A stretch of DNA of 53,346 bases from an uncultured Lachnospiraceae bacterium (GTDB lineage Bacteria; Bacillota; Clostridia; Lachnospirales; Lachnospiraceae). The stretch lies in NCBI GenBank assembly GCA_944384155.1, contig CALWSG010000010.1, positions 1 through 53,346 of the forward strand. Reading direction: 5' to 3'. The notes under the pieces were generated by a model, which made no database searches, was not told the DNA's origin, and worked only from the letters and a program-made list of their open reading frames with translations. Every line of letters begins with the position of its first letter. Positions within the stretch are counted from its first letter, which is position 1. Both the position numbers and the translations under genes were made by a program. This document shows positions 43,761 to 51,712 of the stretch, piece by piece.

Positions 43761-45152
43761 AAGGTCAACGGCATCTTTGATTTTGTCAGGTTCTATTCCT
43801 GAATAATTTATAACAAGTATATGCTCCTTGGCCGCCTTTTGATTGTGATAGTATTGTGACAGAAAGCCTATTCTTAAGTTAAGCTTATCAGCTTTTTTTG
43901 CAAGGACTTCGTCAGGCAAATCAGTGTCTGCCGTTAAAAGAAAGTGAAGTCCCGCATCCTGCTCCGTTATACGGCAGACACGGCTTAAGGGGCTTTCTTT
44001 TATGGCAGCAAGTATAAGGTTACGCTGATTCTTGTAAAAATTTCTCATTCTGTTAATATGCTTTTCAAAATATCCCTCTGTCATGAACTTACATAGAGTG
44101 AGCTGCTCAAAGGTTGATACGGTGCAGGAATAAAATCCAAGCTTTTCGTAATAAAGGGAGAGAAGCTCCTTTGGAAGCACCATATAGCTAATTCTTATTG
44201 TAGATGAAAGACTTTTTGTAAATGTATTCATATATATTACTTTTCCGTGAGTATCAATGCTTTGGAGAGTAGGTATTGGAATTCCGGACATACGGAACTC
44301 ACAGTCATAGTCATCTTCTATAATATATCTTCTGTCATCTGACAATGACCATTGCAGCAGCTCATGGCGGCGTGAAATAGGGGTAACTATTCCGGTAGGG
44401 TAGTGGTGTGACGGTGATATATGAATGATATCACCATGGCTTGAATTAAGGTGCTTCATGGAAATTCCGTTTTTATCGAGAGGAATATATTTACACTCTA
44501 CGCCGCTGTTTTCATAAACCAAAGATATTTTTTTATAGCCGGGGTCTTCTACTGCAAATATTTTATCTCTCCCAAGAAGCTGTATAATAAGACCGTAAAG
44601 ATATTCTGTTCCGGCACCTATTATTATCTGTTCAGGAAGAACAGACATTCCCCGGAATTGATGAAGATGCTCTGCGATGGCACTTCTTAGGGAAAGTATT
44701 CCTCCAGAGGGAGGGTTGGTAAGCAAAAGACTGCTCTGTTCCGTTATTACCTGTCTCATAAGCTTTGACCATACTGAAAATGGAAAGTTATTCTGTAAAG
44801 TATGTCCGCTGACAAGATCTGCAAAAATTTCTTTTTGTTCATGTTCGGCTATTTTGTCCGGTAATACGTGGGACAAAGGCATGGGATTTTTCTGTGTATT
44901 CACGGTAGGAATTATATCAGACACAAAATACCCTTTTTTGGGCTGTGAGTATATATATCCTTCAGCCATAAGCTGACCATATGCGTTTTCCACCGTAACT
45001 ATGCTTATATTAAGGTTTTTGGCTAAGGTTCTCTTTGAGGGCAGCTTTGTTTTAGTGGGGATTCTTCCCTCTGTAATATCTTTTTTAATGCACTTATATA
45101 AGTATTGGTACAGACTGTCACCGCAGGTATCTGTAAAAGAATATGTCAGCAT
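43737..45152 (-). CDS. MocR/PdxR-type GntR regulator with aminotransferase-like domain
   Basis: A 471-residue regulator. The N-terminal GntR winged helix (about 10-80) contains LPSKRTLAKNLNISIVTVEN and AEGYIYSQPKKGYFV. The remainder is a fold-type I PLP domain with IIGAGTEYLYGLI, SPSHHYPTG, IEDDYDCEF and the Schiff-base lysine in NTFTKSLSSTIRISY. MocR proteins sense PLP or amino-aldehydes; PdxR controls pdxST, GabR controls GABA genes. No such target adjoins it. Its start lies 164 bases from the divergent GH43 gene. Confidence 0.93.
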   Translation of the reverse strand: MLTYSFTDTCGDSLYQYLYKCIKKDITEGRIPTKTKLPSKRTLAKNLNISIVTVENAYGQLMAEGYIYSQPKKGYFVSDIIPTVNTQKNPMPLSHVLPDKIAEHEQKEIFADLVSGHTLQNNFPFSVWSKLMRQVITEQSSLLLTNPPSGGILSLRSAIAEHLHQFRGMSVLPEQIIIGAGTEYLYGLIIQLLGRDKIFAVEDPGYKKISLVYENSGVECKYIPLDKNGISMKHLNSSHGDIIHISPSHHYPTGIVTPISRRHELLQWSLSDDRRYIIEDDYDCEFRMSGIPIPTLQSIDTHGKVIYMNTFTKSLSSTIRISYMVLPKELLSLYYEKLGFYSCTVSTFEQLTLCKFMTEGYFEKHINRMRNFYKNQRNLILAAIKESPLSRVCRITEQDAGLHFLLTADTDLPDEVLAKKADKLNLRIGFLSQYYHNQKAAKEHILVINYSGIEPDKIKDAVDLLAKCILQ

Positions 45153-45316
45153 ATGAACTCCTTATAAATAGTTTGGTTATTTATGTTTTATATTAGTAAA
45201 TTCTATATTGCCGGCGAGGTTTTGTAAAGAAAAATCCATAGTTTTATGTTTACTTTGGATAATTTATATATTAATATAAATTTACGTATAATATTTGAGA
45301 AGAAAGGTAGAATTAT

Positions 45317-46198
45317 ATGAATCCGATATTAAAGGGGCTTTATGCCGACCCTGATATTATCAAGTGGCAGGATACTTATTACATATATCCAACATCAGAC
45401 GGTTTTGACGGCTGGGGAGGATATGAATTTTATGTATTTGCATCAAAGGATTTGGAAAACTGGGAGAGGAAAGGGAAAATAATAGATTTTCACAGGGGAG
45501 ATGTAAATTGGGCAAAGGAATGTGCATGGGCACCGTGCATCCTTGAGAGAAAGGGTAAATTTTATTTTTATTTTTGCGGAAAGAGAGAAGACGGTGTATC
45601 ATGCATCGGTGCGGCGGTGTCACAAAGCCCTGAAGGGCCTTTTAAGGCAGCGGATAAGCCTATGATTACTCCTGAAATGGTCAAAGAAAGAGGGATAAAT
45701 ATATGTCAGACAATAGATCCCTCTGTGTATGCGGAAGGTGACAGGGCATATATACTTTTTGGGAATGGAACACCTGTTATCGCAGAGCTTTCAGAAGATT
45801 GTATGTCCTTAAGGGTTGAAACCATGAAAGAAATAAAAGGAGTATATGATTTCAGGGAAGCAGTAACTGTACTTAAAAAAGACGGAATTTATCATTATAC
45901 ATGGTCTTGTGACGATACAGGCTCTGAGAATTATCATGTAAATTATGGAACGGCAGACAGCTTGGAGGGACCTGTAACATATAGATATGCCATATTGGAA
46001 AAATGTCCCGAAAAAAATATTTTAGGAACAGGCCATCACTCCATATTAAAGGATAATGATACCTATTATATTGCTTATCACAGGTTCGGAACTCCTCTTG
46101 AAAAGTATCCTGACGGAAAGGGCTTTCACAGGGAAACGTGTATTGACAGGCTGAAGTTTGGACAAGACGGCTTAATGGAGAAAGTAAAGGTGAGATAG
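45317..46198 (+). CDS. GH43 glycosidase, intracellular
   Basis: A 293-residue single-domain five-bladed propeller enzyme of GH43. The three catalytic acids are D11 in YADPDII (base), D134 in TIDPSVY (pKa modulator) and E181 in DFREAVTV (acid). GTGHHSIL is the conserved His motif. Lack of a signal peptide and of accessory domains fits cleavage of short arabino- or xylo-oligosaccharides in the cell. AGAAAGGTAG precedes the ATG; TATAAT-like DNA (GTATAAT) lies about 30 bases upstream. A membrane protein gene starts one base after its stop. Confidence 0.9.
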   Translation: MNPILKGLYADPDIIKWQDTYYIYPTSDGFDGWGGYEFYVFASKDLENWERKGKIIDFHRGDVNWAKECAWAPCILERKGKFYFYFCGKREDGVSCIGAAVSQSPEGPFKAADKPMITPEMVKERGINICQTIDPSVYAEGDRAYILFGNGTPVIAELSEDCMSLRVETMKEIKGVYDFREAVTVLKKDGIYHYTWSCDDTGSENYHVNYGTADSLEGPVTYRYAILEKCPEKNILGTGHHSILKDNDTYYIAYHRFGTPLEKYPDGKGFHRETCIDRLKFGQDGLMEKVKVR

Positions 46199-46199
46199 T

Positions 46200-46655
46200 A
46201 TGGAGTTTATTGGAGAACTGATATTGGAAGTTTTTGGTGAGATATTTTGTAATGCAATAGGAGAAAGAGCAGGCTCATCATATGTTCCAAAGTGGTTAAG
46301 AGTTTTAATAGTTACATTATTAGCAGGTCTGTTGCTTCTGGCGGTTGTAATAATATGCGGAGATGAACCAGTGGTGCTTGGTGTATTAGGGGGGATTATT
46401 CTATTTTTCTGGGTACTTATGATTGTAAGAGTTGTAAGGATTAAGACAAAAAGGTATGAAATCGGGATTATTGATGAAACCAGACAGTATGTTGGAAAAC
46501 GCAGCTTTTTTGGAGATGTTAGGGGCGAGCTTGATTTGCCGGGGCTTGGACGCTGGGTAAATAATGCCGGAAAGGTTGTGGTGAGCTTTGAAAAGGATGA
46601 ATCCCTTCCCAAAAAGGAAAGAGCGGTAAATATTGGGGAAAAAGGATTAGCGTAA
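46200..46655 (+). CDS. Small membrane protein of unknown function
   Basis: A 151-residue protein with two adjacent hydrophobic helices (about 34-54 and 58-80) and a basic cytoplasmic C-terminal domain (RYEIGIIDETRQYVGKRSFF, then GELDLPGLGRWVNN). I recognise no family. AAAGGTGAG overlaps the end of the GH43 gene and the ATG follows its stop after one base, so it is translated from the GH43 transcript. A terminator follows. Confidence 0.75.
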   Translation: MEFIGELILEVFGEIFCNAIGERAGSSYVPKWLRVLIVTLLAGLLLLAVVIICGDEPVVLGVLGGIILFFWVLMIVRVVRIKTKRYEIGIIDETRQYVGKRSFFGDVRGELDLPGLGRWVNNAGKVVVSFEKDESLPKKERAVNIGEKGLA

Positions 46656-46686
46656 CTGAAAAATAGGAATGAAATTAAAAAATATC

Positions 46687-46720
46687 AAAAGAAATGATTA
46701 ATTTTAATCATTTCTTTTTT
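46687..46720 (+). terminator. Terminator after the GH43 / membrane-protein pair
   Basis: AAAGAAATGATTA and TAATCATTTCTTT form a perfect 13-bp stem with loop ATTT, running into a T-tract. The tract abuts the -35 region of the following promoter. Confidence 0.8.
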
Positions 46721-46749
46721 TGAATAAAATGATATACTTTTTATATATT
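46720..46749 (+). promoter_or_regulatory. Candidate promoter of the leucine T-box transcript
   Basis: TTGAAT (46720-46725) and TATATT (46744-46749) are 18 bases apart; TATATA two bases earlier gives 16. Transcription would begin just before the T-box stem I. Confidence 0.55.
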
Positions 46750-46756
46750 ACAAAAG

Positions 46757-47040
46757 CAATGAAAAGGAATAGTAATCCTAGCAGGAATTTCAGAGAGCTG
46801 CCGGGCGGTGTGAGGCAGTATGAGAATTAGGGTGAACTCGCCTTGGAGCTGTCTGCTGAAGGGCATAAGCCTTGTAGGTATGAACGGAGGCCCACCGTTA
46901 TATGGGATAGGCATTGTTATAAAGTGCCGATGAGTGTATAATCAGGCATTGTCTGATTATGAAATAGAGTGGTACCGCGGAAGCTTATCTTTCGTCTCTA
47001 TAATCCGTCTTTAAAGGATTGTGGAGACGGAAGATTTTTT
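46757..47040 (+). ncRNA. Leucine-specific T-box leader with terminator
   Basis: This leader reads uncharged tRNA. Stem I holds CAGAGAGCTG and GGTGTGAGGCAG-type elements. The specifier loop GGTGAACTCGCC presents CTC (46837-46839), a leucine codon. The T-box bulge AGAGTGGTACCGCGG is at 46966-46980; TGGT pairs with a tRNA ending ACCA, fitting discriminator A73 of tRNA-Leu. A 19-bp terminator (46988-47006 with 47016-47034, three wobbles) and six T follow. When leucyl-tRNA is scarce the antiterminator forms and the downstream leuA is transcribed. Confidence 0.95.
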
Positions 47041-47077
47041 ACTTTATAAGAAACAGGATATCAGTGCTTTGTGTCTG

Positions 47078-47118
47078 TGCACACTTGATACAAACACGTT
47101 ATAAGCAAAAAGTGTGCA
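47078..47118. promoter_or_regulatory. Nine-base inverted repeat directly before leuA
   Basis: TGCACACTT (47078-47086) and AAGTGTGCA (47110-47118) are perfect inverted repeats with a 23-base gap. They lie between the T-box terminator and the leuA start, an unusual place for a transcriptional operator. They may form an RNA hairpin near the ribosome site, or be a binding site for the DNA-binding domain fused to LeuA. Confidence 0.5.
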
Positions 47119-47133
47119 GAAATGAGGATTACC

Positions 47134-49128
47134 ATGAAAAATTTTGACAAATATGAAAGAGTATATCATATGCCGCCGGTGGTGACATATGACTGGGTAA
47201 AAAAGGATTACATTGATAAAGCACCGAGATGGTGCAGCGTAGACTTAAGAGACGGCAATCAGGCACTTATAGAGCCTATGAGTCTTGATGAGAAGCTGGA
47301 GTTTTTTAAGCTTCTTGTTGATATAGGCTTTAAGGAAATAGAGGTAGGCTTTCCTGCTGCTTCAGACACGGAATATAATTTTATGAGGGCACTTATTGAC
47401 AAAAATATGATACCCGATGATGTTACGGTACAGGTGCTTACACAGTCAAGAGAGCATATTATAAGAAAAACCTTTGAGGCAGTAAAGGGTGCGCCTCATG
47501 CAGTTATTCATCTTTACAATTCTACCTCTGTGGCTCAAAGAGAACAGGTATTTAAGAAAAGTAAGGAAGAGATAAAAGAGATAGCCGTATCAGGAGCAAA
47601 AATGCTTAAGACCATGGCAGAAAGCACGGAGGGAAATTTTACCTTTGAGTACAGTCCTGAAAGCTTTACGGGAACAGAGCCGGAATATGCATTGGAGGTA
47701 TGCAATGCCGTAATAGATATATGGGAGCCGACACCGGACAAAAAAGTTATAATAAATCTTCCTGCAACTGTGGAATGCTCTATGCCCCATGTATTTGCCT
47801 CGCAGATAGAATATATGCACAAAAACCTTAAAAGAAGGGACAGTGTTATAATAAGTATACATCCGCACAATGACAGGGGCTGCGGTGTGGCAGACGCAGA
47901 GCTTGGAGTATTGGCGGGAGCCGACAGGGTTGAGGGAACATTATTCGGAAACGGTGAGAGAACGGGAAATGTTGATATTGTAACTCTTGCTATGAACATG
48001 TATTCCCACGGAATTGATCCGGGACTTGATTTTAGCAATATGTCTTATATAGCTAAAAAGTATGAGGAGTTTACAAGAATGAAGGTATCTCCAAGACAGC
48101 CATATGCAGGAGAGCTTGTATTTACGGCATTTTCAGGTTCCCATCAGGATGCCATAGCAAAGGGAATGAAATACAGAGAGGAAAAAAACAGTCATAAATG
48201 GACTGTTCCGTATCTGCCTATAGATCCTGTAGATGTGGGAAAAACATATGATTCCGATGTTATCAGAATAAACAGTCAGTCAGGAAAGGGAGGCGTAAGC
48301 TATGTATTAAAGGAAGCATACGGTATCACCCTTCCTGAAAAAATGCGTGAAGATGTAGGATATACTGTCAAGGGAGTATCGGACAGGGAGCATAAGGAAC
48401 TTGTTCCTGACGAGATTTATAAAATATTTGTTGACAAATATGTAAACAATACACCTATTTTCCAGATAGTAGAATGCCATTTTAAGCAGGTGGAGGACGG
48501 CATTGTGGCAGAAGCAACAATTCACCATAAGGGACAGATAAGAAAGGTTAAGGCAAATGGCAACGGAAGGCTTGATGCGGTAAGCAATGCCATAAAGCAG
48601 TATTTCGGCATAAGCTATGAGCTGTCAATATATGAGGAGCATTCTCTGACAAAGGGTTCCTCATCAAAGGCAATCTCATATGTGGGAATAATATGCAGCG
48701 GTGTGATGAAATTCGGCGTTGGTGTTGACGAGGATATTATAAAATCATCAATTAATGCCCTTGTGGTAGCGGCAAATCAGCTTGATGCAGTGGTGGAAAA
48801 GGAAAAAACCCTTGACGAAAGGCTTAGTGAGATAATAAACTTTATACAGGAAAATTATACTACAGTTACACTGGAACAGGTAGCGGAGGAATTTCATCTC
48901 TCAAAGCCTTACGTGTCAAAATATATTAAGGAAAAGTCAGGAGAAACCTTTGTGGAAATTGTCACAGGAATAAAAATGAAAAAAGCAAGGACACTTCTTA
49001 AAAACACAAGCATGACTGTTGAAAATATTGCAGGTACCGTAGGCTACGAAAATGTAGAGCATTTTAACAGAACATTTAAGAAAAAATATAGTATAACACC
49101 TGTACAGTATAGAAATTCCAGAAAGTAG
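47134..49128 (+). CDS. leuA: 2-isopropylmalate synthase fused to AraC-type DNA-binding domain
   Basis: LeuA condenses acetyl-CoA with 2-ketoisovalerate, the first step of leucine synthesis. The catalytic barrel (about 30-325) shows [21 protein letters not shown] and [16 protein letters not shown], then [17 protein letters not shown]. The LeuA leucine-binding domain follows ([20 protein letters not shown] region to about 555). Residues 560-664 are an extra AraC double helix-turn-helix: [20 protein letters not shown], then [20 protein letters not shown] and the closing [13 protein letters not shown]. Normal long LeuA ends near 560. I start at ATG 47134, five bases after GAGGA; ATG 47122 overlaps it. 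The reading frame is unbroken across the junction. A leucine T-box precedes it. Confidence 0.93.
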   Translation: MKNFDKYERVYHMPPVVTYDWVKKDYIDKAPRWCSVDLRDGNQALIEPMSLDEKLEFFKLLVDIGFKEIEVGFPAASDTEYNFMRALIDKNMIPDDVTVQVLTQSREHIIRKTFEAVKGAPHAVIHLYNSTSVAQREQVFKKSKEEIKEIAVSGAKMLKTMAESTEGNFTFEYSPESFTGTEPEYALEVCNAVIDIWEPTPDKKVIINLPATVECSMPHVFASQIEYMHKNLKRRDSVIISIHPHNDRGCGVADAELGVLAGADRVEGTLFGNGERTGNVDIVTLAMNMYSHGIDPGLDFSNMSYIAKKYEEFTRMKVSPRQPYAGELVFTAFSGSHQDAIAKGMKYREEKNSHKWTVPYLPIDPVDVGKTYDSDVIRINSQSGKGGVSYVLKEAYGITLPEKMREDVGYTVKGVSDREHKELVPDEIYKIFVDKYVNNTPIFQIVECHFKQVEDGIVAEATIHHKGQIRKVKANGNGRLDAVSNAIKQYFGISYELSIYEEHSLTKGSSSKAISYVGIICSGVMKFGVGVDEDIIKSSINALVVAANQLDAVVEKEKTLDERLSEIINFIQENYTTVTLEQVAEEFHLSKPYVSKYIKEKSGETFVEIVTGIKMKKARTLLKNTSMTVENIAGTVGYENVEHFNRTFKKKYSITPVQYRNSRK

Positions 49129-49164
49129 CATATTGCAAAATAATTTACAGGTTCAGGAGGATAT

Positions 49165-49869
49165 ATGTATTCATTTAGGAGCAAAGTAAGATACAGTGAG
49201 GTAAATAAGGATGGAAAGCTTGATATTCCTTCCATTATTAATTATTTTCAGGATTGCAGTACATTCCAGTCGGAAAGTCTGGGGCTTGGAGTAGAGCATC
49301 TTAAGAAGGAAAAAAGAGCATGGCTTCTTAATGCATGGCAGGTTGAGTTTATAAAAGATGCATATCTTATGGAAGATATAGAGATTGGAACCTGGTCATG
49401 GGGGGCAAAGGGAATATATGGTCACAGAAACTTTGTTTTAAATGATGCAAAGGGAAACCGCCTTGTAAATGGAAATTCTTTGTGGGTATTTACGGACATA
49501 ACCACGGGAAAGCCTGTAATAGTGGAGCCAAAGGATATAGAGCCCTATGGCATAGAGCCGCCTATAGACATGACGGATTACGGAAGAAAAATAAAAATAG
49601 AAGGTAACGGTGAGCAGTACACATCATTTAAGGTAAGAAAATACCACATTGACACTAACGGTCATGTAAATAATGCAGTATATGTTCAGTTTGCAACGGA
49701 GTATCTTAATGATGATATAAGAGTTAAGGTATTAAGAGTTGAGTACAGGAAACCGGCAGTGTACGGAGATGTTATATACCCTGTGATATACAGAGATGGC
49801 AGCAGTCTTACTGTATTGCTAAATGATGAAAAAGGCTCCGGCTACGCAAAGGTTCAGTTCATATATTAA
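49165..49869 (+). CDS. Acyl-ACP thioesterase
   Basis: A 234-residue double hot-dog enzyme of the FatA/FatB-like family that releases fatty acids from acyl carrier protein. The N-terminal half has VRYSEVNKDGKLDIPSIINY and the C-terminal half VRKYHIDTNGHVNNAVYVQF, whose Asp-x-Asn-x-His-x-Asn pattern carries the catalytic residues. CAGGAGGA precedes the ATG. It lies 36 bases after leuA and 12 bases before the SDR gene, so it may share the leucine-regulated transcript; branched acyl chains from leucine intermediates would be a logical link but are inferred. Confidence 0.92.
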   Translation: MYSFRSKVRYSEVNKDGKLDIPSIINYFQDCSTFQSESLGLGVEHLKKEKRAWLLNAWQVEFIKDAYLMEDIEIGTWSWGAKGIYGHRNFVLNDAKGNRLVNGNSLWVFTDITTGKPVIVEPKDIEPYGIEPPIDMTDYGRKIKIEGNGEQYTSFKVRKYHIDTNGHVNNAVYVQFATEYLNDDIRVKVLRVEYRKPAVYGDVIYPVIYRDGSSLTVLLNDEKGSGYAKVQFIY

Positions 49870-49881
49870 TGGAGAAAAGAG

Positions 49882-50616
49882 ATGATAAAAACAGTTTTAA
49901 TAACGGGAGCATCAAGGGGGATAGGCAGAGCGTCACTTTTGGAAATGGCAAGGCGTGGATATAATGTTATAGGAGTGTGTTTGACACATAAGGAGGAACT
50001 GGAGGCGGCTGCAGAGGAAGCAAGGGCATTTGGAGTAAATGTCCTTGCCATTTCCGGCACAGATGTGGGAAGCTACAAAGAATGCAGGGAAAAAATATAT
50101 AATACTATTAAGGAAATAGGTGTAATGCCGGACTGCATTGTCAATAATGCGGGAATATCATATGTTGGTCTTCTTCAGGAGATGGATATAGAGGAATGGA
50201 ACAGGATAATATCGGTAAATCTTACATCGGTATTTAATATGTCAAAGCTTTTTATACCGGATATGATAAGAAAGGGCTGCGGAAAAATAATAAATATATC
50301 ATCGGTGTGGGGCAGTGCGGGAGCCTCATGTGAGGCTGCATATTCTGCCTCAAAAGGTGGAATGAATGCCCTTACAAAAGCTCTTGCAAAGGAACTGGCA
50401 CCAAGTAATATACAGGTTAATGCAGTGGCTTTCGGAACCATAGACACAGAGATGAACAGCTTTTTGACAAGGGAAGACAGGGTGAGCCTTGAGGAAGAAA
50501 TACCGTCGGGAAGATTCGGATATGTGGAGGAGGCGGCAAAAATGGTGGCAGATGTGACAGAACTTCCTGCTTATGTCACGGGACAAATAATAACTATGGA
50601 TGGAGGATGGCTATAG
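49882..50616 (+). CDS. SDR-family oxidoreductase (FabG/YmfI-like)
   Basis: A 244-residue classical short-chain dehydrogenase: cofactor motif TGASRGIG at 8-15, NNAG, the catalytic ISSVWGSAGASCEAAYSASK (Ser, Tyr, Lys) and a C-terminal TGQIITMDGGWL. Candidates are a 3-oxoacyl-ACP reductase or the elongation factor P 5-aminopentanone reductase YmfI. GGAGAAAAGAG precedes the ATG. Its place directly after an acyl-ACP thioesterase favours acyl chemistry, but this is weak evidence. Confidence 0.92.
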   Translation: MIKTVLITGASRGIGRASLLEMARRGYNVIGVCLTHKEELEAAAEEARAFGVNVLAISGTDVGSYKECREKIYNTIKEIGVMPDCIVNNAGISYVGLLQEMDIEEWNRIISVNLTSVFNMSKLFIPDMIRKGCGKIINISSVWGSAGASCEAAYSASKGGMNALTKALAKELAPSNIQVNAVAFGTIDTEMNSFLTREDRVSLEEEIPSGRFGYVEEAAKMVADVTELPAYVTGQIITMDGGWL

Positions 50617-50696
50617 AAAATAAAAAAATGTCATAATAAACAAAACGAATGTTTACTCTTGACGGGAAAATCCGTCACACAAAGACACAGATATTA

Positions 50697-50766
50697 TGTG
50701 GATAATGTGGATAACTTGGTGGATTAGTCAAAAAGTCCGAAAATAAAGCAACCAGATTGTGGATAA
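50697..50766 (+). promoter_or_regulatory. Cluster of three perfect DnaA boxes
   Basis: TGTGGATAA, the complement of the consensus TTATCCACA, occurs at 50697-50705, 50706-50714 (directly abutting) and 50758-50766, all in the same orientation. A near match, GGTGGATTA, lies between. AT-rich DNA follows. The 444-base gap 50617-51060 otherwise holds a small hairpin (TGACGG/CCGTCA, 50660-50677), the HPF promoter and its leader. No replication gene adjoins, so a DnaA titration or regulatory cluster is more likely than the origin. Confidence 0.7.
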
Positions 50767-50900
50767 CTTTTGTGCGAATTTTCCGACAGATTTATTAATA
50801 AAAACAAAAAGAATGTAGGTTTATAAAAAGTAACAATTATGGAAGAAGACTAAAATCATAAGTGTGTTTTTTATTTCACACACATATATGTTTATTTTCC

Positions 50901-50928
50901 TTGAATAAATATTATTTTGTGATATAAT
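50901..50928 (+). promoter_or_regulatory. Sigma-A promoter of hpf
   Basis: TTGAAT, a 16-base spacer and perfect TATAAT (50923-50928). Transcription would start near 50936, giving a leader of about 125 bases. Confidence 0.7.
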
Positions 50929-50940
50929 ATAGACATACTT

Positions 50941-51030
50941 AAGAAAGTCAAATGTACGTGAAAGGAAGTAAAATTATTTAATTACATATTAAAAGCTTTA
51001 TAAGGTATGTAATCAGGGGCAGACTTTCTT
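50941..51030 (+). ncRNA. Structured 5' leader of hpf
   Basis: AAGAAAGTC (50941-50949) and GACTTTCTT (51022-51030) form a perfect 9-bp closing stem. Inside, ATTACATA (50981-50988) pairs with TATGTAAT (51006-51013). The element begins about at the transcription start and ends 16 bases before the hpf ribosome site. There is no long T-run, so translational or RNA-stability control is more likely than termination. I do not recognise a known class. Confidence 0.45.
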
Positions 51031-51060
51031 TTGGAATAACTGTATAAAGGAGTGGACATC

Positions 51061-51588
51061 ATGAAATACGTAATTACAGGCAGAAACATTGAGGTAACAG
51101 AGGGGTTAAAGTCAGCTATCTATGAAAAGATAGGCAAGCTGGAGAAGTATTTTAATCCTGATACAGAGGCAGTAGTAACACTTAGTGTGGAGAAGGAAAG
51201 ACAGAAAATTGAAGTTACAATACCGGTTAAGGGAAACATTATAAGAGCAGAGCAGATAAGCAGCGATATGTATGTATCCATTGATTTGGTAGAAGAAATT
51301 ATTGAGAGACAGCTTAAAAAGTATAAAAATAAGATTACCGATAAGAAGCACGCAGGCGAAAGCTTTACGGCAGAGTTTATGGATAAGGACTATGACGAGG
51401 ATGATTCAGTAAAGATTGTAAGAACTAAGAGATTCGCTGTTAAGCCTATGGATGCAGAGGAAGCCTGCATACAGATGGAGCTTTTAGGACATAACTTTTT
51501 TGTATTCAGAAATGCAGATACTGATGAGGTAAATGTTGTTTATAAGAGAAAAGGCAACACTTACGGTCTTATTGAGCCGGAGTTTTAG
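51061..51588 (+). CDS. hpf: Long-form ribosome hibernation promoting factor
   Basis: A 175-residue protein that dimerises 70S ribosomes into inactive 100S particles in stationary phase. The N-terminal domain (about 1-100, MKYVITGRNIEVTEGLKSAI) is the ribosome-binding RaiA fold; the C-terminal domain (about 120-175: IVRTKRFAVKPMDAEEACIQ, ELLGHNFFVFRNADTDEVNV and YKRKGNTYGLIEP) is the dimerisation domain of long HPF. I start at ATG 51061, eight bases after AAAGGAG; GTG 51052 lies inside that site. Confidence 0.96.
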   Translation: MKYVITGRNIEVTEGLKSAIYEKIGKLEKYFNPDTEAVVTLSVEKERQKIEVTIPVKGNIIRAEQISSDMYVSIDLVEEIIERQLKKYKNKITDKKHAGESFTAEFMDKDYDEDDSVKIVRTKRFAVKPMDAEEACIQMELLGHNFFVFRNADTDEVNVVYKRKGNTYGLIEPEF

Positions 51589-51622
51589 GCGGTAATATTG
51601 AGAGCTATTTATTGTAAAATGA

Positions 51623-51659
51623 AGAAATGAGATAGGCAGTTAATGCTTATCTCATTTCT
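51623..51659 (+). terminator. Hairpin after hpf, possible terminator
   Basis: AGAAATGAGATA and TATCTCATTTCT form a perfect 12-bp stem around a 13-base loop, 35 bases after the hpf stop. There is no T-run behind it, so it may stabilise the transcript end rather than terminate. Confidence 0.5.
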
Positions 51660-51712
51660 GATATGGGATTGATTTAAACTTAATGTTAATTTAAAGAAGG
51701 TAATATAAAAAT

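Noticed and set aside
47535..48038. Reverse-strand 167-residue open frame inside leuA
   Set aside because: It is a shadow of the strongly supported LeuA frame, with no ribosome site and no recognisable family.
50697..50766. DnaA-box cluster as the chromosomal origin
   Set aside because: No dnaA, dnaN, rpmH or similar gene adjoins, so I describe it as a DnaA-binding cluster only.
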